64,000 bases of DNA, from the NCBI RefSeq assembly GCF_009653635.1, contig NZ_PPFD01000007.1, forward strand, positions 62,974 to 126,973, read 5' to 3'. Positions 1 through 13,200 of this stretch are shown one piece after another (the first letter of the stretch is position 1; every line of letters begins with the position of its first letter). This stretch comes from Endozoicomonas sp. OPT23 (GTDB lineage Bacteria > Pseudomonadota > Gammaproteobacteria > Pseudomonadales > Endozoicomonadaceae). The position numbers were made by a program, and so were the translations under genes. The notes under the pieces are model-generated. The model worked only from the letters and a program-made list of their open reading frames with translations, was not told the origin of the DNA and did not search any database.

Positions 1-1290
1 TCCTTCATCCATAACATCAACAATCCGGCTGTAAAACACTAGGGTATCGTCCATTGCGTCATTTCTTCTGCCGGCAATCACCAGTGTTCCACCTTGCCTG
101 CTCAGCTCAACTGATCTTGGTAGTTCGGTATAAAGCCCAAGGTCTGTAATACCTAAAACACCTGCAGACTGTTTTAGCCAGTGTTTTTCGCTGTTTGCAG
201 CCAGGCCTCTGATATAGGGGGCACTATCCGTAATCAGGTAAGCCGACTGTTTATTGTGCGACAGCACCATATCCACAGGACGATCAATGTCGGAGACCAC
301 CTGAGCTTCTTCCACGCTGCCATTTTCTCTTTGATTAAAAATGACAACCGATTGAAGGTCTCTATCTGCTACCAGTAACTGTCTGTTTAACACTCCTGTC
401 CACTCGACAGCTACAGGCCTCTGCAACGACTGGCTGCGAGCAGTATAACTATTGGTATAGGCGAGGCGTTGATCATTTAATTGATAATGCTGAATACGAC
501 CTGACAATGGGCTGAAGGTATAAATATGTTGATCCGCTTTAACGACTCTATTGATGCCATTCAGTCCTGCCGTTTCGGCGTTTTGAAATGCAAAAGTGAA
601 GGGCCTTTGCAGTGAAGTAATCTGACCCTCGGATGTACTGTTAATATTCAGCAGATGCAAAGAAGAACTCGCAAAGGCTCCAACCACTGCCTGACCTGTT
701 TGAAAATCAACAGCCAACCCTTCAGGTCCGCTAAGGTCAGCAATTTTACGATGAGGCCCTGTATCCTCAATAACCGACTGATCCACCAATGAAGGAGACA
801 GGCTCCAGAACACTGACTCACCCAATGCCTGAGTAAATAACAGTGTATTCGAATGCCTGCCGGTCGAGTCACTATTAGTGACCATAAAACGACTGCAGTC
901 TTCAGCCAGCTCTATACCCGTTGGCGAACTCAACAAATCTATATGATTGACTCTGTAACGACTGTCGTCAGTAGAGCCGTAGGAACGACTCCCAACAAAT
1001 ACTTGATGCAGAGACCATTCAGAGGTGTCCCGGCCACTTCTCAATACCAGTATTGCACCGCTCTCTTTGGCCGCCAGAAACAGGTAATCAACACTCCTTT
1101 GGTGGCAGAGAGCCATATTGTCGACTTTTCTTAACAGTGTGCCGGGAATACCCAGAGATTCGGCATTAATGGCCGACTCAAATCGCCATTCAGGTAATGG
1201 CAAAGCATAGCCCGTCATTGACGATAGAACGGCAGCAACTGCCAGAACCAGGGAGCTCCGACGAGATTTAAATTCATTCAGGAATTTCAT
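1..1290 (-). CDS. Secreted beta-propeller-like protein, partial (runs off left edge)
   Basis: An open frame of 430 codons with no stop continues past the left edge of the window, so the C-terminus is missing. The N-terminus has basic residues (KSRR) followed by a hydrophobic stretch ending near TGYA, a classical Sec signal peptide, so the product is probably exported. The body contains recurring blocks of the type PEGLAVDF, RPVAVEW and RPVDMVLS, spaced like the blades of NHL/YVTN-type beta-propellers; this fold call is my inference. A strong GGAGGT ribosome site lies just before the ATG. The ATG overlaps the TGA of the giant upstream toxin gene (ATGA), so the two are almost certainly co-transcribed and translationally coupled. 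The function is unknown; a surface or secreted partner of the toxin is possible. Confidence 0.8.
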   Translation of the reverse strand, partial: MKFLNEFKSRRSSLVLAVAAVLSSMTGYALPLPEWRFESAINAESLGIPGTLLRKVDNMALCHQRSVDYLFLAAKESGAILVLRSGRDTSEWSLHQVFVGSRSYGSTDDSRYRVNHIDLLSSPTGIELAEDCSRFMVTNSDSTGRHSNTLLFTQALGESVFWSLSPSLVDQSVIEDTGPHRKIADLSGPEGLAVDFQTGQAVVGAFASSSLHLLNINSTSEGQITSLQRPFTFAFQNAETAGLNGINRVVKADQHIYTFSPLSGRIQHYQLNDQRLAYTNSYTARSQSLQRPVAVEWTGVLNRQLLVADRDLQSVVIFNQRENGSVEEAQVVSDIDRPVDMVLSHNKQSAYLITDSAPYIRGLAANSEKHWLKQSAGVLGITDLGLYTELPRSVELSRQGGTLVIAGRRNDAMDDTLVFYSRIVDVMDEG

Positions 1291-4200
1291 CGCTGACCTC
1301 CAAAATAGCTTGCTGTGGATGCCAGCGACTGATGGTTATTCACGGTCGCGACATTCTGCTGGGTTGGTTGAATGCCATCGGATTCACCGCTCCTGAAACT
1401 GGCCATTTCCTGAGTCAATAGTGCCAGAGAGTGCTTAACATTATTGATCTGGATCGATTCCAGACTGCTCTGGACATCGACAACAGAACAACGTCCCTTA
1501 TACAAAGAGATATGTCGCTGCCCTTCACGAACTTCAATATGAATACCATTGAGATCTGCGTCATCCAACAGAACCAGTACATCATCACCGGCCTGGTCAT
1601 CGATACGAACAGTTCCTGCAGCTACGTCAACCAGGTATTCGCTATCGACTTTACCCACTTCTTTGATGGTTTCCGTAGCGGATGCAATTTTTACAGTAGC
1701 TGTCGTTTTCTGATGATCTGGTTCAGTGAACTCATTGTCTGATTGCCACTCCAGGTTTTCGATACTTTCAAATAACCATTTAACGTGATTATTTACCGTA
1801 AGATTATTGGCCTCCATATCAATAACAACGGCTGTCCCCTGTGACTGTCTATAGGACAACGTGTCACTGCCACGGCCAGCATGAATAATGCCAGACAACC
1901 CGTAATGTTCGCGTCCAGGCTGGATTTCAAACCGGTCATCGCCATCAAAGGATACAAAATCGCCTGAAGTAATATTGGCAAAACGGTCAGCAGCACCCGT
2001 TCCCAGTTTGGGTCCCGGGAAATGTTTGCTTGAAGCAGGTTGATGGCCATAGCCACCTGTCACAGCAAAGGCTTCATGAACTTTCAACAGCTCAATCGGT
2101 GAATCTTTGGTGTTTGATAAATGCTGCCATCGCATTTCTGTGAACTGACAGAGGTCACTCACCTGCTGTCTTGATAGACTGATATGTCGTCTATTTGCCC
2201 CTGGTGATTCTGTACTGCTTTTTTCGGGTCGGTGACTGCGTTTGAAGATAAGTCGTTCGGTGCCAGCGCCAGAGAAGTAATCAGTAATCACCTCCCGCCA
2301 TGTTTCTTCCAGAGAAACATGAGGATCCATGTTGACGGCACTGATATAAATAACCAGATCACTGCCTTGCCTGATCATTCGGGTATCGTCCAGCCAGGTT
2401 CGGAATAAGCGCTGAGGAAGGGCTGGATAACCCTGTACTTCAAGCGCAATATCCATTTCCGTTAACTCTCGAACAGGTTCGGTAATATGTTGATCACTTT
2501 CACCACAATTGACTTCCCTGAGGTCAACAATCACTCTGGACTCAGAAATGCTGTAATCGACTATACGCAACCAGTCCGGTACTGCATCCAGCCACTTCCT
2601 GCTGTCCTGCCTGAATAATTCGATATTGTTAATGAGTGCAACGATCAGATCATTACCCTGTTGATTAAAATAAACATCCTGTCTACAGGCAGTAATCTTC
2701 AGTCTCTTGACATCTTGAACCTCAAGTAGCATGACCCCGTCACCCGCAGTAAAATACGTATCTGCAGCTAAATTTTCCTCCGTTGACCGTCTTCTACGCT
2801 GAGGCCCCTCGTATGCACTGTCAGGGATTGTGGGTGGCTCTGTATACTCGGCAGGCGAATACGAATCCCTGATACTCGGTACTAAATCTGCAACAGGAAT
2901 GTCACTACTGTCAGAAAAGGTGATTATCTGAGGAAATCCATTTTTTATAACCATCCCGGTCTCTTGATCCTCAAGCCTCAGGTGTGAAACCGTAGCTGTG
3001 GACAGAGTGTACAACTCCCTGACTTCATCATCAGTCAAAGCCCTTCGCTCAATCACAGGTGACTCAATGCTTCCACTAAGCCTGTTGTAGTAGATGCTTG
3101 AAGCTGAGTAACCCAGATAGTTGTAGCGCCTGACTTTAACAACAGGTACCACACCTTGGGTTTCATGGGTCATTTCACCATTCTGATACAGTTTCATGTA
3201 ACCAGTATCATCTACGGTCACAGCAAGATGGCGTAATTCCCCGGGCTCTGCTCGATATAGAGTATCAATCTGGCTCCAGTCACCTCGTTCATTGCGAATG
3301 GCAAAGCGGATAAAATCTTCGTCTTCGGTCAGTCGACGTTCATATTCCTCCCAGGCTGGAATACCCTGGTTGCGATAAACATTCGCAAAATAGAGTCGAA
3401 TCGCATCTCTGCTGCCACTGTCACTGAAATCCCAGACAATGCCGTGGTTGTAATCGTTTTTGCGCACCCATGCACTCAGAGTCATCGCGCCACCGGATTC
3501 AACCGCTGGTAAGTAACCGCCCTGATAAGGGTCCGTTAACAACATGGCCTGGTCTGGATTACCAAAACGATCCGCTGTCAGGGTGGTGCGACCATAGAGC
3601 TTAACCTTGCCCGGTAACGTAGCATCGCTATAGGCATATCTTGATACTTCACCGTTCTCGAGTCTTGGCGTTTCAAAGAAGGGTAAAGGGTGAGTCACAT
3701 CCAGTGACCAGCCATCATTTCTGGCTGTATCAGGTAGTATCAACGTATTAAGCTGCTGACCAGGCCTGCCTGAATCAGATTCCAAAACAATGGTGTCCTG
3801 ACCATCATTCAGCGACAGCTGATAAGTCACCAGACTCTGGCCGTAAAATCTGGAGATATCATTGCCAGCGTTCATGTCCAACCTGACACTGCCCTGCAAA
3901 ACTTCTATTTCATCCGCTTGGGAAGTACCAGACAGTTGCCCACCTGAGGGACTGTTCAGCACAATAATCTCGGTATTCAGGAATGACCACTGATGGTCGC
4001 CTATCACAACCTGTTGATTATTGAGATCAACCGCAACACTTCCTGAACCATCAAGCATTAATCGATCATTTAAGCCAGGGCCACCATCAATCAGCCGACT
4101 GCTGTCAGAAACCGGAATTGAAACCAGATCCATTTCTACTATCCCGGAACCGTCTTCAGAAGAAGGAGCAGGAGCAGGAGTCGGGTTGCTCGGTGTCGGC

Positions 4201-7200
4201 ACAGTTGAAACTGTTTCAGTGGTTGTCGCTGCTGCAGGCTCTGAATCATCATCCTGAAGAACAATGGTGTTATCGCCCTTCATGGCGAGAGTAATAATAT
4301 AGTCAGCTGCCTGCAGTTCCTGATCGTTGCCATTCGAACCAACCAGCACCAGCGGTTTATACGACAACGCCAGTGAAGGTCGAACGGATGGCTCGATAGT
4401 AGGAATTTCAGTAGACGGTTGCTCATCGGGACTGTGACCAGATCCGGACTCACCTGAACCACCGCCGGAAGACTCCGACGGTTGACCTGTAGTTTGATCA
4501 GTTTCTGGTGCGGTCGTTACGCCTGTTGCAGTCCCGGTTGTTGCCGTCTGATCTGTTGCAGGTTGAGTTGTCGCGGATTGAGTTGTTGCGGGTTGATCCA
4601 CGGTCACTGGTGTTGTAGTTGTTTCCGGTTCCTGATCAGCCGTCGTCGTCAGTGATTCATCCGGATCCTCCGGCCGTGTACTGTCCTGGTAGCCAATCAG
4701 ATCAAATACTCTGGCAGCATTGAGTTCGTAAATAGATATTCTTTCTGCACTGACAGCAGCATCCGGATCAGAAAGATCAAGACGATAAGAACCGCTGTCA
4801 ATAAACTCTTCCAGACGATCAGAGGCGGCCAGTGCAATTTTCTGCACAACACGATTATCAAGCGTCACCTCGGGAATTTCAGGTACGAAGCCTGAGCCAG
4901 CCTCATCAGTTACATCATCCAGCCCCCGCAGCAACTCATCGTTGATCAGTTTGACTCGCATGTCGACGGGGTTCAGGAAGTAATTCTCAATTTTAAGATC
5001 GTGAATTTCCTTGAGACTGACTTCCGACAAGTTCACCAGGTATTGTGAATACACCAGCAGATCATCACCATCGGCAATAAAGCGTACATCGAACAGGTTT
5101 TCCCGGGTTATCCAGTCAATTGTGTCAGGAAATGCCTGCACACGACGCTCAATTTCAGCCCGGGTGAATTCAGCGCCATCCACTTCAATCCAGACCGGCT
5201 GTTGGCCGGTGTAGTAGTCCTTGATGATCATATGGTCAGTCATTTCAGACCAACGGGTATTGGTGACATTCTTGTCGTAGGGTGAGAAATGAAGGTAGAG
5301 ATCCTCACCTCGACGCTGAGCTATCAGGTTATCCTGAATAAAGCCGTCATTAAGCAGTATTTGCCCATAAGTACGACAGCTGCTGTCTAGAACAAGTGTT
5401 CCCAATCCTCTGGACATGTTGACATTATTGGACGAGAGATCGAGGCGTCGTGGTGAAACAGAGGTTGTTTCTGTCCTGATCAGATCTGACATATATCGAC
5501 TGATAGTACCCCTGCCGCTGACGATACGACCATCACCAAAGAAAAGTGCGTCCGGCATGCCTCCGACAATATCCACATAGAAGTCAGGTGCTTCGGTACT
5601 TGTCAGTCTCCTGATACCTTCAGCAGCCAGCTCATTTGAATAACTTATCTCTATCAGTTTGCTGTCCAGTGTCTCATCAAAGACACCAACATCCTGAATC
5701 AAACCTTTAAATGTCGCACGATTCGGGGTACTGCTGGAACCTATAAAGTTATTGGTCCATTCATGAGCACCCACAGGGGTGATTTCCCGTGCACTCCCAA
5801 ATGGCTGACCATCTTTAAAGAGTGTCAATGTGCTCTGGTTTAAGGTAACAGCGAAGTGTGCCCAGTCATTGCTGTCATTAAAATCACTGAAAGTAATGGC
5901 GTTGACAACGCTAATACCATCCCGTATTTCCACGTAAAGATCCTGAGCATGGGATCCAGTTGCAGATATCGAAATACGGGCACTGTTGTCATCACTGGAT
6001 AACTCCACCAGTGCACCAGGCGCAGGGCTTGAAGCATCACGCTGATACCAGGCCATCAGTGTCAGTGCATCAGGATTGAGTGCTCTATTTAAGTAAAGTC
6101 GAGCTGGTATTTGGGTTCCGGTCGCCTGAATAGCCATGCGCTGATGGCGACCATTAACCTGTTGGGCTCCAGCTTCCAATACCGCTACGGTTTGAAGGGG
6201 TTGCTCTTCTAACCCACTGCCCGATCCACTGCCTGAACCTGAACCACTGGCGTCATTGAACAGGCTGCCTTCTGTCGTCGCGGGCAGAATGGGTACGCCC
6301 GCATAAGCCAGAGTGGCTCTTGCTTCATCGAAGGAGACATTAAACACTGTCAGTTTATTAAAATGACCTTGAGAGTTCCTCAGATCGAGAATGACCTGAC
6401 TGTTACTGTCAGTGAACGCACGGTTATTACCGTCTCCGGGAATGAAGTAAGTCTTGCCGCAATAGGTTCTGAAATAGTCATTCTCGGTGCCGCCATCAAG
6501 CACCACGGTATTGTCAACACCGTCCTGACCGTCAGCGCCACAGAGCCTGATCAAGTGATCCTTACCGGCTCCAGCTGTCAGTTCCTGAGGGCCATGGCCA
6601 TAATAGGTTCGAGCATTATCCTGACGAATATCGCTACCAAACCTCAGCTTCCTTTTCAGGTGTTCTGCAACCTGATTTCTGTTCAGCACATATTCAGGCA
6701 GATGTTGCTGTCCCTGGCCTGAACCGCTACCCGAGCCACTGCCAGAACCACTACCAGAATTTGCCACCTCCTGAAAACGACGCCTGAAATGTTCAGGTTC
6801 TGTTATTGGGCCATAGGTAGGTGCTTCTGTGGCATCGCTACTGTCACCACTGCTTTCATAGTCATAGTCGCGACTCCCGCTGCCATTGCCGGAAGCGGTT
6901 GGTATGGGTGCCGCTGGTGGCTGTGGCTGTGGCTGCGAAGTATCCAGTATTTTAATCTGGGTAAATCGAGCTGACAGATTTTCAACAAAATGCAATGTAT
7001 TCATACTGCCATCAGCACGAATAATCTTCGGAATATGGGTCAGGTCGATGGTGACAATAACGATCTCTTTATGACTGATCGACAGTGTCATAAAGTCATC
7101 TGAAAGGGTAAATTCAAGGGAGTCTTTGGTAAATCCAGCGCCTTCAAGAATCAGGGTATTACCGAAATCTGCATCATGAATTTCAGAGCCTGCTGCCGCT

Positions 7201-10200
7201 TCTTTTATCCAGTAAGTATCACGGTTGTCACCACCGGCCAGATAATCCGCATCCTGATCTGCAATCAGGGTGTCCTTACCGCGGTTGCCCAGATGAATAT
7301 CTCGTCCTGGACCACCAATTGTCAGCCCTCCATCAATCACGCCGTTGGCTCTGACAATCCATTTAGGGCGCAATATATCGTTGCCTTCATCGCCTCGAAG
7401 AACACTGTAAACACCCACTGCGCCTCTGATGTCATCATTAAACGGTGAGCCGCTGATATTTTCAAAGTTATCAAAGCGAGTATGGATTTCACCCGTAGAC
7501 GCACCATTGAATAAATAACGGGCGCTGCCTTTTCTGGCAGAAGAACCTGCAGCAGGTCGCTCAGTATCTTCAAGCTGAATAAGCAGGCCAGTCAGGTTTG
7601 GCATGCTGGTAAAAGGCGTTTCTCTGGTTAAAAGACTGAAGTCGATGGTATCGGTATCATCACCACCGTCCGCATAAGATCCAAAGGCAGGATCGGGCAG
7701 ATAGGCTTCCAGATAATGTCCGCCTATGAACTCCCTGCGACTCAACCCCATCTGAACCCAGTCATCACCAGCCAGAGTTCGGATCTGATCCAGTCCGCTG
7801 ACGCCATTGATAAAGTTTTTGCCATTGGTGCCTGTCACGGTATCGTGACGAGACGTACCAATGAAATTCTCCGCGTTAGCTAATCTGAATGCCGGGCCTT
7901 GTCGATCAACAGGAATAAGCCAGGAAATAGGTGTCCAGAGCTGCCGCGCAGAAGTACCGCGCATGTCGTAGGTAATACCAATTGAGCTGTAGTTTTGAGT
8001 CGTTGTACCGGCAAAATTAACGGTATCAAGACCAGAGCCAAGATCTATATCGAGATCTGCCGTCAGTTCACCCGTAATAGTGACTGAGTCCGAACCCCGG
8101 TAAGTTCGGATTTTGGCTCTGCCACCACCGCCGTAGCTGATTTCATTGTTGCTCGCATCACCCTTGACAACAAAATCTACCGTGTCAGGGGCCGAGACAC
8201 CGTGAACATTTGGCACATGGTCAGTAAACGTAATCCGGGTTGCACCATCACTGTCGCGTAGCTCCCAGGTGTGAAGAATGACATCATTCTTCAAATCCGC
8301 ATTCACTGAGATCAAGTCATAACGATCAGCGATCGGCACTGGCTGAGCAGAGCTGGTATCAATGCGATAACGAACAGTGCTCGTATGCCTGCTGTAATCA
8401 ACAATGTTGTAGCTGCCATCATGACCGATAATATGTTTGCCACGGCCAGTTTCGAAGTTGCCCGGACCAGAGATAACCCTGTTACGTCCAGGTCCTGTGA
8501 ATACATCATCCGAACCACCGCCTAACACAAAGGTATTATTATCATCGGTGCCATAGAAGGTTTCGGTGGCATCAGTTCCCTGAATCCCTTCAATATTGGT
8601 GAATACACTGCCATCGTCATTAATCGAACTCAGATCCATGATCTTATCCGGCAACAGCCGGTCAAACTCCATAGGCTTCAGGTCATACAGTTCCTGACGA
8701 CTGTTTCGGTCAAAGACTTTAACTTCAACAGACATCAGCTCAACGACCTTGTGACCCACTGAAGTATTCAAAAACAGATCCGATAGACTCCAGCTGGTCT
8801 TGGCTTCATCCTGCCAGTTGAATACGTCGTAACGTGAAACCCGATAAGGCAACTGGAATTTGGTGGAGTCACTTCTCAGCGTGTGTTCATTACCCTGACT
8901 GTAGATAGCCCGGGTACCATCTGTGAGGTCATTGTAGAGTGTTGGTACACGCAGCTGGAAACGAGTCGTTGGAGCGATATATCGCTTCTCTGTCCGGCCA
9001 TCAACCTGCAGCGTAATCGTGTAAAGTGCCGCTGTATGCTGAATCCCGTTGTAATCATAAGAGGCATGCAGATCAATACTCTGGTTCTGCAGGTTTATGC
9101 TGTACGGCTTCCAACGGGCACTCTGTGCCATCGCATCAGGCTGGTTAGGTAGATGCAGGTACATATCATAAACCGGGGCTTCATCATTGATCACCCAGTC
9201 AAAGTCATCACCACCGTCGAAAAGTTTTCTGCCCGGAGTGATAACAAAAGTATCACTGCCACCATACCCATAAGCCTGATCAAACCCCGTCAGTCCCTTG
9301 AAACGGTTGTTCTCGTCATTACCGTGGAATACATCATCAAACCTGGTACCAATCACCGACTCTACATTGTTGTATACATTGCCGAGCGACAGGTCCCTGT
9401 TCCGCATATCAATGGTGATGCCACTCTTCAGATTTTTGAAGCTGGCAGTATCATTATCCTCACCACCATCAATCAGGTTATTACCCAAACCTGGTTGTAT
9501 AAAATCATTATCCGGACCGCCAAAGAAGCTCTGTCCCTCATCACTGTTGCTAATGAGACTATCCGCACCTTCCCTGCCTTCAAACCGACCTGTACCGCCC
9601 TGCCCGGTAAGAGTATTTGGATGACGATCTCCCTTCACGACATTCGAGTTCTGAGCAGCATCGACATTTTCAAAATTTTGAATCGAGCCTTGAGTACGAA
9701 GCTGATCAAGAATGACAGAGAAAACACGGGACAACTCCGAGCCACGATCGCCCAGAGTTGCCAGTTGATTGACATCAAAGACCATCATGACCGGCTTGTT
9801 GCCGCCCAGATAATCAGGCTCAACAGATGGACTACAGTCATTGCTGGCATCACAGGCGGTACTGATAAAGACCAGTTTGGCGCTGTCACCGGTTACACGA
9901 ATGTTGTTATGGTGATCGGTGTATTCAACCTGCTGCAAGGGGCTGATGGCGTACAGGTCACCCACCCAGTAATCATTGCGCAGCAATACATCCTGAACCG
10001 CTAAATATTCGTCAGAACAACTCAGGTGGATTGGACAGTCAGCTGTGCCCACCCGTTGAATTATGGTTTCTCGCTCTGTGCCCCTGCCAGGCCACCTGCT
10101 GGCATCCCCCCAGTTTCTACCACGGGTTCCTACACCAATGGCCGCATGGCCCAGACGATAGGTGGTTTCTCGATTCCAGGTCAACTGCTTGAAGGCTTCA

Positions 10201-13200
10201 AACATATCCCGAATACCGGAGCCATAAACCCTTTGCCCTTGTTCATTATTAGTGTCACTGAACTCTCTCAGCGACTCATAAGGCACCAGATTGATATCAG
10301 CAGGTACTGTACGATCCTGAATATCATCCCTGTTAAGCAGGTAATTCTGCTGTATCTCATCAAAATCAGCCGTCAGGAAGTAGTTAAGCGACTGTCGTAT
10401 GTACCCTTCAGTACCGGCTTGCTGCCAGATATCCCGGACGGACGAATAAGAGAAGGTTTCCGGGTTACCCTGGCGAATGCTGTAGGTTCGGTCAGTGTTT
10501 TTGTGGGTGTATTCAAGCTCTATAACATTAGCAAACAGACCTTTAGGGTAATAATCTGCTGCACGCGGAGTCCCGGTATGGTTGCTGATAGGTATGCTGA
10601 AGTGTTCATTGTCATTGTATGACTGGCTTCGCAGGTTTTCCCGCAGCAGATTATTTACCTGGCCAGCGGCAAGATCAACTTCAAGAAATGGTCTGTCTCT
10701 GAAGGCTGCAGTAAAATTACCTGTTTTACTCAAATCATTGGCATCAAGATCCAGAGTAGGCAGCACCAGTGTGTCGCCTGTTCCGCCCTGACCATCGGCC
10801 AGAATGGCACCGGTACCCGGGTGCCCAAAGTCGTTACCCGCTCCGGTTCGTATTGCACCGGCATCAAAACCGTCATCGATAATGTCACGACCATCGTCGC
10901 CTGCTAGGTTATCAACCCCACCTTCACCGTACACGGCATCATTACCAAATCCGGCACTGGCTCTGTCCGCACCAGGGCCAAGAAAAGCAATATCATCACC
11001 TTCACCCAGAATTACATTCTGATCAGCAACGCCACTCAACCTGATGTAGTCATCGCCACGAGTTCCGGCCACAACTCTGTCAAAAGAAGTCAGATCCAGC
11101 AGTGCCAGACCTCTGTTACCTTCCTCATAAAGGCTTTCAAGCACCTGGAAAATATTCAGCAGATCATCCTGATAAGGGTTATCAACCCCAAGACTCAGGG
11201 CGTCAATAACATACCGGACAACCCGATATCCCTGATCGTTGAAATCACTGACGATACTATTGAAGCTTTCACGGAATTCAGATGAACCAAGCACCGTCTC
11301 AAAATTCTGTGACGCATTGGCTGCCGGTACAAAGAAAGACATCACCAGCTGCACCAGCGATATCACCGTAGCAATAACATCGACCAGGGCACCGATGGGT
11401 GCCAGAATCTGGGTTGTATCCAGTACGAAACTGATACCATCCAGTGCCAGACCCAGGGCATCAAGCACCAGGTTAGCGGTATGGAAAGCTACCTGCGCAT
11501 CATTACCATGTCTCAGGGCATTATCCAGATCTCTGGACGTTGAGATAATGGCGTAAGTACCCGCACCAATCGATACCAGGTTACCACCCATGCTGGCAAA
11601 GCGAACAGCGTAGGTCGTCACTTTGGCACTGACTGCCACAGCTCTGGTTGACGAGATAATCCCTTTTACTGTTGCTTTGGTGACTATTTTGGGGACTACT
11701 TTTGCCGCAACAGAGGTCGCAATACCCGCTGTACCGACAATAATCCCTGCACCACCAAAGCTCATGCCGGCAATGGCAAAGATCTTGCTTTCCGTATCCA
11801 GCTGATCAAAGCCTCCGGCCAGATCCATAGCGCCCTTAATAGTGGAGTAAGCACCATAAGCCAGCTGCGCACCACCAACAATGGACTTGATGCCAGACAC
11901 GTATTTGTTATCAATCGCCAGACCCAGCTTCTGCATATAAAAGCTGTTATCAATGCGGCTAATAATTTTTCTTATACCCCGGGTATTCCAGTAACTTCTG
12001 GAAATCTTCGGCGCAGGCACATTGGTATTAAAACTGTCTTTGAACGACGCTGTACTTATATCATCAAGAACCGTTCTGAATTCGGCGTTATTATTCAGTG
12101 CATCACGAATGACGTCCAAATCTACCGCAACATCCGGGTCTACTGCCTTGAGTCGGCGTATGGAGTCATCCAGCAATTGCTGAGGCGTTCTGCGCTGTTC
12201 TGGCAAAGCCAAAGCTTCTGATACCAGAGTATCGAGGATACTTTTCTGCAGTGCTCCATTACTGGCTATATCCTCAGGTACAACCGTCGACCGACGAAGT
12301 TCAAACTGGTCAACAATATCCTGCTGCAATACATGCCGGGGATTACTCTGGTCAATATAATCACTGAGTTTGAAGCCAATGGCATCTTCATCAAAATCAG
12401 GCAGCGGTGACTCATCAACCGCCCTGTCCAGAGCAGTAATGAAATCATCATTGCTGAGTGATGCATCCAGCTCAGCCCCTATTTGATCGAGCTGCGCAAT
12501 GGTTCTGGACAAGTCAGAACTGTCATCCGAAGGCACTTCATGAAGTTCCGGAAACTGCCTTCTTACGTCACTCAGTCGATCGTTAAGAACCGTCAGATCA
12601 ATATCCAGAAAATCATTGGCTGCATCGAAATTCTGGGCATCAAAGGCAGTCAATGACCGCAGCACCTGCTGATTAATCTGTCTGGACAGACCTGTTTCAC
12701 CAATTTCAGCAAGATCAAGAGAGATTGACTGGAAAGTCAGAATACGGTCCAGCAAGCCGTTAACGGACAAACGACCTTTTGCCGGCAGAATATCACTGCC
12801 GTCTATCCGTGGACGAAGGGAAATCAGATCAACAGAACAAAGGTTGCCTTCACAACCCGCCGGATTCAGCAAATAAGACGACAGTTTTTCAGTGGCTCTA
12901 CCTCGAACCTGTGCAGCCCAACCATCACCGTCATTGTCTCCGACACCAATAACAATACGGTTTTCCTGGCGCAATGAGAAAGACGCATCAAAACCAACAT
13001 CATTTCTCAGCTGTACAGTAACCCTGTCAGAACCTGTACCGAATTCAAAGCGGGCATCATCGCCAATACTTCCAAGCAGGCCACCCAGTTCTCTCTGGCT
13101 GGCTTCAGACAGGGGATGCCCTGCTGCTATTTCCTGCAGTAAAACAGGCAAACGGCGCTGGGAAATACTGTCGGACAGCTGCTGGTTACTGCTGACAACC

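Noticed and set aside
9153-10004. Long plus-strand open frame (283 codons) opposite the giant gene
   Set aside because: Lies wholly antisense to the toxin coding sequence, has no ribosome site and no domain-like composition. Long shadow frames are expected opposite a 25.8-kb gene. The frames at 10026-10622 and 22371-22970 are rejected for the same reason.
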